Of a stretch of 64,000 bases of DNA, positions 54,386 through 62,416 are shown piece by piece. The position numbers and the translations under genes were made by a program. This stretch comes from Dyadobacter beijingensis DSM 21582 (GTDB taxonomy: Bacteria; Bacteroidota; Bacteroidia; Cytophagales; Spirosomataceae): assembly GCF_000382205.1 (NCBI RefSeq), contig NZ_KB907786.1, forward strand, positions 496,001 through 560,000, written 5' to 3'. The notes beneath the pieces are model-generated. The model was not told where the DNA came from. It searched no databases and worked only from the letters and a program-made list of their open reading frames with translations. The number at the start of each line of letters is the position of its first letter. Within the stretch, counting starts at the first letter, position 1.

Positions 54386-55057
54386 TTACGATCTGATTAA
54401 CTGTTCAACAATGCTACCAAACAACCAAAGCGTCACTGGCAGGTAATCCGCCAGTTCCGTGCGCAAGATCTTCAATGCCTTTCCTATCTGATTTTCCACC
54501 GTTTTAATGGATATTCCCAACTGATCTGCAATTTCCTGATATTTCAATTCCTCAAAACGGCTCAGTCTGAATGCCTTCTGGCATTGCTCCGGCAAGGTGC
54601 TCACCGCTCTTTCAATGCGTTCTTCGAGCTCGCTGGCGTGGATGACCTCCGTCACCGAGTCGTACGACTGGCTTGTAAAATGAAGCGTATAATCTTTGTG
54701 AGCTTCGCGTACCGTCGCGTGTTTGAAGCGGTTCAGACAATGGTTATGCACTGCGCGGTACAGATAAGATTTGAGCGAAAGGGTGATTTCGAGCTCTTCC
54801 CGTTTTTCCCAGATCGTCAGGAATACCGTTTGCACGACTTCCTCGGACTCTTCTTCATCTTTGAGCATCGAGCAGGCATAATTGCACAGCCGCGGATAAT
54901 AGGTGCGGAATGTCTGCTCAAAAGCCTGTTCATCGCCCCGCCGTATCGCGCTGACTATTTCTGGGTCGGAAGAATGCACCGTTATCTGTTTTTGATTTTC
55001 GGTCAAAAATAGATAATCTCTTTCGATTAGCGGTTCCGGATATAGAAGAGCGGTCAT
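54386..55057 (-). CDS. ECF-type RNA polymerase sigma factor
   Basis: The protein has 223 residues. Region 2 (EQAFEQTFRTYYPRLCNYAC, then VVQTVFLTIWEKREEL) and region 4 (LPEQCQKAFRLSRFEELKYQ, then ADQLGISIKTVENQIGKAL) are complete. A short C-terminal tail is hydrophobic. It should direct RNA polymerase to envelope or surface genes when released from FecR. The gene diverges from the DUF2807 lipoprotein, and the 118-base gap holds a GC-rich hairpin. Confidence 0.93.
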   Translation of the reverse strand: MTALLYPEPLIERDYLFLTENQKQITVHSSDPEIVSAIRRGDEQAFEQTFRTYYPRLCNYACSMLKDEEESEEVVQTVFLTIWEKREELEITLSLKSYLYRAVHNHCLNRFKHATVREAHKDYTLHFTSQSYDSVTEVIHASELEERIERAVSTLPEQCQKAFRLSRFEELKYQEIADQLGISIKTVENQIGKALKILRTELADYLPVTLWLFGSIVEQLIRS

Positions 55058-55095
55058 TTTGGATGTCCTTTGGATTGAGACAACTTGCCCCGTGT

Positions 55096-55135
55096 TTCCC
55101 CCTATCAGAAATTTTATTTTTTTAAATAGGGGGAA
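55096..55135. other. Hairpin in the leader of the DUF2807 gene
   Basis: TTCCCCCTAT (55096-55105) pairs perfectly with ATAGGGGGAA (55126-55135) around a 20-base AT-rich loop. It lies 40 bases before the lipoprotein start codon and within the divergent region with the sigma factor. A role in promoter binding or in RNA control cannot be told apart. Confidence 0.5.
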
Positions 55136-55175
55136 TCAGGGGGCCGCTTGTCATAGCTCCAAACATCTTTTAGCC

Positions 55176-55895
55176 ATGAAACGAATTTTTCTAGCATTCA
55201 CCATTGCCCTGGCCGGTGCGCCGTTTTTTCAGTCTTGTGTATATATTAACAAGGACGAGGACATCCCGCCGCGCGGCGAAACGACCCGCACTTACGATTT
55301 CCGAAACTTCGACGAGCTCGAAGTAGGCGATGCCATCCGCGTACATGTGGTCGCCGGCGCATCTTTCAGCGTGGAAGCGACGGGCGAGCGCAACGACCTC
55401 GACGACCTCAATTTGTTCGTCCAGGACGGAAAACTGACCGCGCGCTATAAAAACTCGTGGCGAAAACGCCAGCGGATGGATATCAATATCACCATGCCCG
55501 ATCTGGCAGGAGTCGATTTTTCAGGCGCGGTGAATGCGACGATCGACGATTTCGAAAACCTGCCCAGCATTGAAATCGAGCTTTCCGGTGCTTCGCAATG
55601 TGATTTTGAGGGCTATGGTACCAATTTGAAATTCGATATCAATGGGGCTTCGCAACTGAACCTGTTTGGTAAAATGAAGTTCCTCGACGGCGAAGCATCC
55701 GGTGCGTCGCAGCTCAATGCATTCGACCTGCAGGTGGAAGAGTCGGACCTGGAAGCTTCGGGCGCGAGCAATGCGAACGTGTGGGTGACGCGCCTGCTGG
55801 ACGTGAAGGCGTCGGGTGCGAGCACGGTCCGGTACCGCGGCAACCCGAAGGTCGAAAAGGAGGTTACTGGTGGGAGTAATGTCCGGGCCGATTAG
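55176..55895 (+). CDS. DUF2807 (head GIN domain) lipoprotein
   Basis: The protein has 239 residues from ATG 55176; a longer frame from 55059 runs through the leader hairpin and is rejected. A lipobox is at APFFQSCVYI. The body is the DUF2807 autotransporter-adhesin-like beta-solenoid with a repeating SGAS step: ELSGASQCDF, DINGASQLNL, EASGASQLNA, EASGASNANV and KASGASTVRY. Function is unknown; relatives are surface lipoproteins in Bacteroidota. It diverges from the sigma gene and may be a target of that sigma factor, which is inference. Confidence 0.87.
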   Translation: MKRIFLAFTIALAGAPFFQSCVYINKDEDIPPRGETTRTYDFRNFDELEVGDAIRVHVVAGASFSVEATGERNDLDDLNLFVQDGKLTARYKNSWRKRQRMDINITMPDLAGVDFSGAVNATIDDFENLPSIEIELSGASQCDFEGYGTNLKFDINGASQLNLFGKMKFLDGEASGASQLNAFDLQVEESDLEASGASNANVWVTRLLDVKASGASTVRYRGNPKVEKEVTGGSNVRAD

Positions 55896-55900
55896 GCGGT

Positions 55901-56596
55901 TCAGGGAATCATTCCGTATTTGGCACGGGCCTGCGCTTTCGACATGCCGTCGAAATGCCACCATTCCGTGGTATTGACCTTGAATCCCACCTGGGTCATC
56001 ACTTTTCGTAAAAGCTGGCGGTTTTCGATCTGTTTCGCCGTCAGCTTTCCTTTTTGCAGCATTTCCTGCTCCGACCGCGGGTAGGCGAGCGGGCCGAAAT
56101 AGTCAAATTTCGTGCCCATATCGAGCGGAATGCCTTTTTCATCGGCAATGGTGAGGTCTATCGCGCAGCCGAAATTGTGGTTCGAACCGATTTTGGGATC
56201 GGCTACATATTGCGTTTTGCTGCGGGCCGGGATTTTCAAATGGTCCAGTGCATTCCACAGATCGTACTGGGCAGCATTGGGGCGCGCTGCGTCATAGACC
56301 AGCAATTGGTAGCCGGGCTTCTGCTTTTTGAGCAATGCGCTGGCTTTGGCGAGGCGCCTGGCCATTTCGGGTTGCAGGTACGCACGCGTGAGCTCGCCGT
56401 ACACGTCGCGCCCGATGAAGTTATCGGTAGTAGAATATTTCAATTCCACTAAAATATCCGGGTCGACTTTTTGAATATCCACCAGCCCGCGATCTACCAT
56501 TTTCTGCTCGATAGCGGGAAGTGACCGAGGGGACTGGGCGATGCCAGGAACGGTCGCGAATGTGAGTAACAGCAGGTTTAGTGTGGTTTTAAGCAT
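55901..56596 (-). CDS. D-alanyl-D-alanine dipeptidase, VanX-like (M15D)
   Basis: The protein has 231 residues from ATG 56596. A signal peptide ends at PGIAQ. The M15D zinc site is visible: Arg in VYDAARPNAAQYDLW, His and Asp in SNHNFGCAIDLTI, and His in EWWHFDG, with Glu as base. It cleaves D-Ala-D-Ala in the periplasm, probably for peptidoglycan recycling rather than vancomycin resistance, since no vanHA genes are here. Its start codon directly abuts the terminator of the upstream DUF5668 operon. Confidence 0.92.
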   Translation of the reverse strand: MLKTTLNLLLLTFATVPGIAQSPRSLPAIEQKMVDRGLVDIQKVDPDILVELKYSTTDNFIGRDVYGELTRAYLQPEMARRLAKASALLKKQKPGYQLLVYDAARPNAAQYDLWNALDHLKIPARSKTQYVADPKIGSNHNFGCAIDLTIADEKGIPLDMGTKFDYFGPLAYPRSEQEMLQKGKLTAKQIENRQLLRKVMTQVGFKVNTTEWWHFDGMSKAQARAKYGMIP

Positions 56597-56640
56597 AAAA
56601 AAAGAATATCTCTGCAAGGCTGCAAAGATATTCTTTTTTA
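56597..56640 (-). terminator. Intrinsic terminator of the PspC/DUF5668 operon, abutting the vanX-like start
   Basis: Reading leftward, a 19-bp stem (AAAAAAGAATATCT then TGCA, with one G-T pair) and a four-base loop end in seven T residues, immediately followed by the ATG of the dipeptidase gene. Confidence 0.82.
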
Positions 56641-56658
56641 AATGGAATGGCGGGTTGC

Positions 56659-57690
56659 TTAGTAACGCTTGATGTTGATACTGGTCAGGCCGCCTTCGTA
56701 ATGTACAATCACTTTTTTAGCGGCTGTATCGAAATTCGAAGAGCGGTAAACCCCGTTGCCGACGCTATTCATACCGTCCATGCTTTTGGCATTCAGCGCG
56801 CCGTCCATCCGCATTTCGCAGCCGACGGATTCCGGGATTTCCACGGTTACCGAGGCCACTCCCGCTTCGATTTCCACGACGGCCATCGGGAGCTTATCGC
56901 CCAGGCGTAAGTCCATATCGGCCACGCCGGTGCTTACTTTGAGTTTTTCAACCTTATAGTTGCTGAAATCGAAATCACCTTTGCCGGCGCCTATACCGAG
57001 GTCGATATTCCAGATCGGTTTTTCGTTCAGCTGGATTTTCGCCTGATTGGAAATCTCGCCGTTTTTGATCTTCACATTGCCTTCTTCCATTTTCAGCGAA
57101 ACGGAGGCGGTGTTGTTCAGCTTGTTCACCGAAGTGCTTGATTTAAAGCCAACAACCGTGCTTTTTGTAGATGCTTCGAACAATTTGGCAGTATTGCCAT
57201 TCAACGTGAACGACCCGGCGCCGCCTTCGAGGTTGAAGCTGGCTTTCTGGATAAAATCCTCCATTTCATAATTGTAAGAGCCGTTAACGGGCCGGTCGCC
57301 GCTTTTCCAGCGCTCTTTCCGGTAATCGTCGTCGCGGTCGTCGTCGTCACCTTCGTCGTCGTTGTCTTCGTCGTGATGATGGTCGTAATTGTCGTCATCG
57401 TCGTCGTGCCACCCGAAATTCCAGTTATCGCCGTGATTATCGATTGCCTGGTGGGTTTTATTGACAATCCCGCCGAAAACGGACAGCGTAATGAGCAGCG
57501 CCACAATGCCGCCCGATCCGCGTTCGCGGCCTGCTGCCATCAGGATGGCGCCCGCGAGGATGAGGAGCACCGGCCAGTAGGGCAGCACCGCGTCCCAATC
57601 GATATTCAGCAGGTTCATACTTCTGAGCAGCCAGATCACCCCGAGAATGATCAGCAAACCGCCCCAAACGATACCACGTGAGTTTCTCAT
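56659..57690 (-). CDS. DUF5668/LiaF-like membrane protein with acidic linker
   Basis: The protein has 343 residues. Residues 5-80 hold three hydrophobic segments (DUF5668, LiaI-LiaF-like: GIVWGGLLIILGVIWLLRSM). Residues 95-123 are almost only Asp, His and Glu. The C-terminal 200 residues are a beta-rich toastrack-type domain (LGIGAGKGDFDFSNYKVEKL, SVTVEIPESVGCEMRM). LiaF-like proteins sense envelope stress; here no two-component partner is adjacent. It is the last gene of a three-gene leftward operon. Confidence 0.85.
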   Translation of the reverse strand: MRNSRGIVWGGLLIILGVIWLLRSMNLLNIDWDAVLPYWPVLLILAGAILMAAGRERGSGGIVALLITLSVFGGIVNKTHQAIDNHGDNWNFGWHDDDDDNYDHHHDEDNDDEGDDDDRDDDYRKERWKSGDRPVNGSYNYEMEDFIQKASFNLEGGAGSFTLNGNTAKLFEASTKSTVVGFKSSTSVNKLNNTASVSLKMEEGNVKIKNGEISNQAKIQLNEKPIWNIDLGIGAGKGDFDFSNYKVEKLKVSTGVADMDLRLGDKLPMAVVEIEAGVASVTVEIPESVGCEMRMDGALNAKSMDGMNSVGNGVYRSSNFDTAAKKVIVHYEGGLTSINIKRY

Positions 57691-57695
57691 GATTT

Positions 57696-57881
57696 TTAGA
57701 TGTTTGAACGGTTAGCATTGTCGGCATTCAGGTAGTTGCGCAGGAGCAGCAATCCGCCGGTGACAATCAGCATAATGGGCCAGAAGAAGCGTCCGAAATC
57801 GAAGGCGGTCAGTTCTTCGATGAGGAACAGCGATCCGATTACGATAAGGATCACGCCCCAGAAAATGTTTTTGAAATTCAT
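57696..57881 (-). CDS. Small DUF5668 two-helix membrane protein
   Basis: The protein has 61 residues with two hydrophobic helices (FWGVILIVIGSLFLIEEL and FFWPIMLIVTGGLLLLR), one DUF5668 unit. It lies five bases upstream of the larger DUF5668 protein and 36 bases after the PspC gene, so all three are cotranscribed. It may pair with its neighbours in the membrane. Confidence 0.85.
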   Translation of the reverse strand: MNFKNIFWGVILIVIGSLFLIEELTAFDFGRFFWPIMLIVTGGLLLLRNYLNADNANRSNI

Positions 57882-57917
57882 GGCTGTATGGTTTTAGGTA
57901 AATGCAGGAGGTAATGC

Positions 57918-58541
57918 CTAGTTGACTTTAATAATGTCGTCGTCGCCGTTGTCCGGTTTTTTCAGTTCCGGATCTTCCGGGAAATGCGTTCCGGAAGCGG
58001 GGCTGGGAGAAAACGGCGTGTAAGGCTGCGGATCGGGGCCGGGATCGACGGGTTCCACGGGCGGTGGCGTGGTCGGGTACACGGTCGAATTGGTTTCCTG
58101 CTGCTTGTCGCGCTGCCGAAGGATGAGGAATGCCCCTACGGCGATCAGCACGATCGGCCAAAAGTATTTTTTAAACTGGTACCAAACCGGCAGATCGTCC
58201 ACTAACATCAATGCACCAAAGAAAATCAGCACCCCGCCGAGGATCAGCATGGTTTGATCAGACCGTTTCTTATCGAAAAGCGGGTCTGCGGGTTTGGAAG
58301 GCTCGGAACCGAACGCGGTGTGCGTCGTGTACACTTCACCTGCGGGGCCGGTAGGCAGCACTGCCCATAGGATAATGTATATCAGACCGGTCATTCCAAA
58401 ACCCGGGGGCAGTATCGGCAGCGCCATTACAACGAAGATCACGCGTACGATCACGACGTCAATTGACAGATACTGAGCGACCCCCGCGCAAACTCCTCCA
58501 AAAACAGCCTGGTCAGGTATGCGATGCAATTTCTTTTCCAT
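57918..58541 (-). CDS. PspC-domain membrane protein with DUF5668 segment
   Basis: The protein has 207 residues. Residues 1-63 are a PspC domain (GGVCAGVAQYLSIDVVIVRV, with a membrane helix after it). Residues 90-150 add a DUF5668-like helix pair (ILGGVLIFFGALMLVDDL and YFWPIVLIAVGAFLILR). The tail is Pro-rich and acidic. PspC proteins take part in membrane-stress responses. This is the first gene of the operon with the two DUF5668 genes; its start is clear at ATG 58541. Confidence 0.9.
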   Translation of the reverse strand: MEKKLHRIPDQAVFGGVCAGVAQYLSIDVVIVRVIFVVMALPILPPGFGMTGLIYIILWAVLPTGPAGEVYTTHTAFGSEPSKPADPLFDKKRSDQTMLILGGVLIFFGALMLVDDLPVWYQFKKYFWPIVLIAVGAFLILRQRDKQQETNSTVYPTTPPPVEPVDPGPDPQPYTPFSPSPASGTHFPEDPELKKPDNGDDDIIKVN

Positions 58542-58679
58542 GATTAGCTTAGTGTTTATTTGTAATCAAAGGTAGTATGTAATGCAAGATACTGTAAACC
58601 GGAAAATTATTATCGGCGGGAGAGCGTGTTAAGCGGATATTTTTAGTGAGAATGTGTTTGAATGCGTGAAAAACGGCGC

Positions 58680-59303
58680 TTATTGCTCTTCCAGCGCTTC
58701 CAGAATGTCCATCATCGAGCCGAAATCCTTGTAACCGGGACGGATTTCATCGCTTCCGCGCAATGCGATACCGATGTTCGGCAGCAGCTCGGTCAGCGCG
58801 CTGACGGTAAATTCATTATCCAGCCCGAAGCCTACGAGCACGGGATACTCCGCTTCGATTTCCGTCAAAACCTGCATCCAGGCCTCGGAAAGCTCGGCTT
58901 CGTTGTCGCTTTCAAGCAGGAAGTGCGTCACCTCGCCCTCGTAGCGGCTCAGGATCGGGTTGATTTCGCCGGGATCGTACAGATCGACACTGATGCGCAG
59001 CAGTAACGGCAGGGCCAGCTCGGCGCGGAGGTAGTTGAGCAATCCGGGGTCGTTGACCTGCACCGCATGCACCGGATAGTCGGCCAATGCGCTCAGGATG
59101 CTGTCGGGATCGGTCTTGGCAGTCTCGGCGACGAGCGTCACGCCGGCCAGCCAGGAGCAAATGTCCTCGAATTTTTTGGGAGAAATATAATGGGGAGAAT
59201 CTTCGTCAATAGAAAAACCAAGCATTTCAACGCCCATTCCCGCACAATAGCGTGCGTCGGAAAGGTTGGTTACATTGCTGATTTTTACGGTTTTAGTAAG
59301 CAT
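58680..59303 (-). CDS. TrpF-fold (phosphoribosylanthranilate isomerase-like) protein, catalytic residues replaced
   Basis: The protein has 207 residues from ATG 59303. The TrpF TIM-barrel pattern is clear: TVKISNVTNLSDARYCAGMG, then VEMLGFSID and the C-terminal GSDEIRPGYKDF block. The catalytic Cys of TrpF (KICG) is Ser9 here (KISN), and the acid Asp of the later strand reads FLLES. It is not in a trp operon. I infer a non-isomerase paralogue of TrpF rather than the biosynthetic enzyme. Function is unknown. Confidence 0.75.
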   Translation of the reverse strand: MLTKTVKISNVTNLSDARYCAGMGVEMLGFSIDEDSPHYISPKKFEDICSWLAGVTLVAETAKTDPDSILSALADYPVHAVQVNDPGLLNYLRAELALPLLLRISVDLYDPGEINPILSRYEGEVTHFLLESDNEAELSEAWMQVLTEIEAEYPVLVGFGLDNEFTVSALTELLPNIGIALRGSDEIRPGYKDFGSMMDILEALEEQ

Positions 59304-59378
59304 TGGGTAAGTGCAAATGCGGCTATTCGCCCGGATGTTCAAAAATTACACCGCAAAATTAGGCAAAACCCGTAAAAG

Positions 59379-59624
59379 TCAGCTAATCTTTCCTGCATGG
59401 AGTTGGTCGATCGGGAAGATAAGGTCCCAGTCTTTTCCCCAGACGATGTTGCCGCTTTCGATTTTGAATTTTTTGAAATGGGCTGGGTTTTTGTACTTAT
59501 CGTATTGCAGATGCGGATGCTCTGCAAGAAAGGGTCCGAAGTCAACGACCTGTTGGGTCAGGTCCGAAAAGCTGATCCGGATTTTGTAGTCCGATATGTA
59601 TTGTGCGTCAACTACCCTGGTCAT
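59379..59624 (-). CDS. DUF2442 protein, partner of DUF4160
   Basis: The protein has 81 residues and matches DUF2442: YISDYKIRISFSDLTQQVVD, FGPFLAEHPHL, FKKFKIESGNIVWG and DWDLIFPIDQLHAGKI. Its start codon overlaps the stop of the DUF4160 gene by four bases (ATGA). DUF4160-DUF2442 pairs are common and have been suggested to be toxin-antitoxin-like, but this is unproven. Because the DUF4160 partner is frameshifted, this gene may now be unpaired. Confidence 0.88.
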   Translation of the reverse strand: MTRVVDAQYISDYKIRISFSDLTQQVVDFGPFLAEHPHLQYDKYKNPAHFKKFKIESGNIVWGKDWDLIFPIDQLHAGKIS

Positions 59625-59922
59625 AGCCGCCTGGTTATTTTCAAACTTTTGACTTTCTTTTTCAACACAAAGAAATCAGTCCATTTATTCACAGTGTCCT
59701 GTGCATAATGCTCGACAACTTTCTGCGCTTCCTGAAGCTGCGCCGAAGGAAGAGATGCTTGTCCGGTCGTTTTGCGTATTCGAACCTCTTTTAAGGCGCC
59801 ATTTTCAAAGTAGATCTCGAAACGCTCTCATATTCATCGTACGAAACGTGGATATGAATAGGAAGGTGCTCATTGGAATAAAAATAAAATATCATTCCGA
59901 AATATTCGAGGATTTCTGGCAT
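59621..59922 (-). pseudogene. DUF4160 protein, frameshifted
   Basis: From ATG 59922 the frame gives MPEILEYFGMIFYFYSNEHL, then IHIHVSYDEYE, the DUF4160 start, but after about 32 residues it leaves similarity and soon stops. Shifting by two bases at 59825-59829 restores a continuous frame (RFEIYFENGALKEV, later QEAQKVVEHYAQDTVNKW) ending at 59621, four bases into the DUF2442 start. Removing one AG from GAGAG gives a 99-residue protein of normal length. A two-base expansion or a sequencing error is likely. Confidence 0.75.
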
Positions 59923-59967
59923 AGTAGTGTATGTAACCGCGTTTCCAAAACTAGCCAATACCTGTTA

Positions 59968-60015
59968 CAAAAAAACCGGGCGTTGCCGGCAATGAGCAGC
60001 CGGCAACGCCCGGGT
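59968..60015 (-). terminator. Strong intrinsic terminator of the galM gene
   Basis: Reading leftward, CCCGGGCGTTGCCGG pairs with CCGGCAACGCCCGG around a short loop, then seven T residues. It lies 20 bases after the mutarotase stop. Confidence 0.92.
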
Positions 60016-60035
60016 AATCAAACGGTCAGCGAAAG

Positions 60036-61178
60036 TTACTTCGCGGAGAATTTGTACTTCGTAGTCGTCTTATACGTCTCGCCTGGTTTCAGTTCTGTTG
60101 TCGGGAACTGGGGCTGGTTGGGGGAGTCGGGGTAATGTTCGGTTTCGAGGCAGAGACCGAAACGTTTGACGTAAGTGGCGCCTTTGCCTTTGAGAGAGCC
60201 GTCGAGGAAGTTGCCGGTGTAGAACTGAACAGCCGGCTCGGTGGTGAACACTTCCATGACGCGGCCGCTTTCGGGCTCGTGTACGGTCGCGAATTGTACC
60301 AGGCCGTCGCCGCTGCGCTTCAACACCCAGCAGTGGTCGTAGCCGCCACCGGCTGCTATTTGCTCATCCTCGGTTTTGTTGATACCCGCCCCGATTTTCG
60401 TCGCTTTACGGAAATCGAACGGCGTTCCTTCCACGGCGCGGAGCTTGCCGGTAGGGATGAGCGTGGTGTCTACGGGCACGATACTGTCCGAGGCGAGCGT
60501 CACTTCATGGTCGAGAATGTCGCGTTTCAGGCCGGTGAGGTTGAAATACGAGTGGTTGGTCAGGTTTACGACGGTCGGTTTGTCGGTAGTAGCCGTGTAG
60601 TCGATCGTCAGCGCATTGTCGTTGTCCAATGTGTACACCACTTTTACCGTCAGGTTGCCGGGATAGCCTTCTTCCATATCCTTGCTGGTGTATTCGAGCT
60701 GCAATCCTACGATCGAATCCTGCTTGATCTCCGTCGCTTTCCAAAGCACCTTGTCGAAGCCTTTGGTACCGCCGTGCAATGCATTAGGACCGTTATTGAT
60801 CGCCAGCGAGTACTCCTGACCATTCAGTTTAAACTTCCCTTTGGCAATGCGGTTGCCGTAACGGCCCACCAGCGCACCGAAGAACGGGTGCCCGCTCAAA
60901 TAAGGCGGCAGCGAGTCGAAACCCAGCACCACGTCGGCCCATTCGCCTTTTTTGTCGGGCGCGGTCAGTTTGGTGATGATCCCGCCGTAGTTGGTAATGT
61001 TCACGGTCATGCCGTTGGCGTTGGTCAGTGTGTACAGGTCGGCCTGCTGGCCGTCGGGAAGCTGGCCGAAACCTTCTTTGGAAATAGTACTGATCATTTT
61101 TTCTTCATTCTTGGTTTTTGAGCAGCTGAAAATGGCCAGGCCAACCAGCGCGGTGAGTAAAAAAGGGATTCTTCTCAT
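60036..61178 (-). CDS. galM: Aldose 1-epimerase (galactose mutarotase), lipoprotein
   Basis: The protein has 380 residues from ATG 61178, preferred over a TTG two codons earlier. A lipobox is at LVGLAIFSCSKT, so it is membrane-anchored outside the cytoplasm. The mutarotase fold has VGRYGNRIAKGKF, ALHGGTKGFDKVLW, the catalytic His in LTNHSYFNLTG and Glu in GLCLETEHYPDSPNQP. It interconverts alpha and beta anomers of hexoses. It follows galactokinase by 34 bases on the same strand, forming a galactose unit. Confidence 0.93.
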   Translation of the reverse strand: MRRIPFLLTALVGLAIFSCSKTKNEEKMISTISKEGFGQLPDGQQADLYTLTNANGMTVNITNYGGIITKLTAPDKKGEWADVVLGFDSLPPYLSGHPFFGALVGRYGNRIAKGKFKLNGQEYSLAINNGPNALHGGTKGFDKVLWKATEIKQDSIVGLQLEYTSKDMEEGYPGNLTVKVVYTLDNDNALTIDYTATTDKPTVVNLTNHSYFNLTGLKRDILDHEVTLASDSIVPVDTTLIPTGKLRAVEGTPFDFRKATKIGAGINKTEDEQIAAGGGYDHCWVLKRSGDGLVQFATVHEPESGRVMEVFTTEPAVQFYTGNFLDGSLKGKGATYVKRFGLCLETEHYPDSPNQPQFPTTELKPGETYKTTTKYKFSAK

Positions 61179-61212
61179 AGTCAAAGGTTAAGAGTTTGTG
61201 TAAATGGTCAGG

Positions 61213-62400
61213 TTATGCCAATGCAACTTCCTCGGTGCCGTCGGTGATTTTCACGCGGTAGCAAGGCAGGTCAATATTGTATTTTTCAAGATAAGCCTGC
61301 TTCATTTTAGCTTCGAATGCATCCACGGCATCCTTCTTCACGAGGTTGATCGTGCAGCCGCCGAAGCCGCCGCCCATCATCCGCGCACCGAGTACCGAGT
61401 CGTCGTCCAACGTCTGCACTACCAGGTAGTCGAGCTCGGGGCAGCTCACCTCGTATTCGTTCTGCAATCCGAAATGGGTTTCATACATTTTCTTACCAAA
61501 ATCGGGGAGATTACCTTGTACCAGCAGGTCGCAGGCATCCTGCACACGCTGGATTTCCTCCGTCATGAACTTGGCGCGGCGGTATACGACGTCGCCCATT
61601 TCGTCCTTATGCGCTTCTACCAATGCAGGCGTGGCATCGCGGAGGCTGAGCACGTTTGCATCGTATTGCTGCAGAATGGCTGTCGCCTTTTCGCATTCCT
61701 GCCGGCGCGTGTTGTATTCGGAACTCGCCAGAGAATGCTTCACCATCGTGTCGCAAAGCACGATCAGGTAATCGTCCATCGGGAACGGGAAGTATTCGTA
61801 TTCCAGTGAACGGCAGTCGAGGCGGATCACCGATTCTTCTTTCCCGAATGCCGAAGCAAACTGGTCCATAATGCCGCATTGGACGCCTACGTATTCATTT
61901 TCAGCCTTTTGTGACATTTTGACAATGCTGAAACGGTCGAGGTTCAATCCGTATATTTCGTTCAATGCAAAAAGCAGGCAGCATTCCAGTGCCGCCGACG
62001 ACGACAGACCGGCGCCCACCGGTACATTACCACCGAATGCCGCCTGAAAACCGCCGATTTTCAAACCTTTCTTGTAAACCTGCTCGATAATGCCCAGCTG
62101 GTAATGCGGCCACGATTTCTCAGGTTTGGACAAATCGTCCAATGCAAAAGAATAGGTCTGGTCGAGGTCCGCGGCGTAGAGGATCACCTGATCGTCCTCG
62201 CGCGGCGCAATCACGAAATACACGGCCTTATCGACGCTGGCGGGTAGTACGAAGCCATTGTTGTAATCGGTATGCTCGCCGATGAGATTAATGCGGCCGG
62301 GGGAGCGAAAAACGCGCACCAACTCGCGGGTAGCGGTGCCGAACTTTAAAAAATATTTATCCTGGATACCTTCTGCGATATCGGTTTCTGTCAGTAGCAT
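61213..62400 (-). CDS. galK: Galactokinase
   Basis: The protein has 395 residues. The galactokinase signature PGRINLIGEHTDYNNGFVLP is at residues 32-51, GHMP-kinase ATP loop GGNVPVGAGLSSSAALE is near residue 120, and GARMMGGGFGGCTINLV is near residue 340. It phosphorylates galactose at C1 in the Leloir pathway. galT and galE are not in this window. It lies between the hydroxyacid dehydrogenase and galM genes, all leftward with small gaps, so they may be one transcript. Confidence 0.95.
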   Translation of the reverse strand: MLLTETDIAEGIQDKYFLKFGTATRELVRVFRSPGRINLIGEHTDYNNGFVLPASVDKAVYFVIAPREDDQVILYAADLDQTYSFALDDLSKPEKSWPHYQLGIIEQVYKKGLKIGGFQAAFGGNVPVGAGLSSSAALECCLLFALNEIYGLNLDRFSIVKMSQKAENEYVGVQCGIMDQFASAFGKEESVIRLDCRSLEYEYFPFPMDDYLIVLCDTMVKHSLASSEYNTRRQECEKATAILQQYDANVLSLRDATPALVEAHKDEMGDVVYRRAKFMTEEIQRVQDACDLLVQGNLPDFGKKMYETHFGLQNEYEVSCPELDYLVVQTLDDDSVLGARMMGGGFGGCTINLVKKDAVDAFEAKMKQAYLEKYNIDLPCYRVKITDGTEEVALA

Positions 62401-62416
62401 TTCAGTTTCGGTCGGT

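Noticed and set aside
55901..56596. Vancomycin resistance (vanX) determinant
   Set aside because: The fold matches VanX, but no vanH or vanA ligase is near; chromosomal M15D dipeptidases commonly serve cell-wall recycling.
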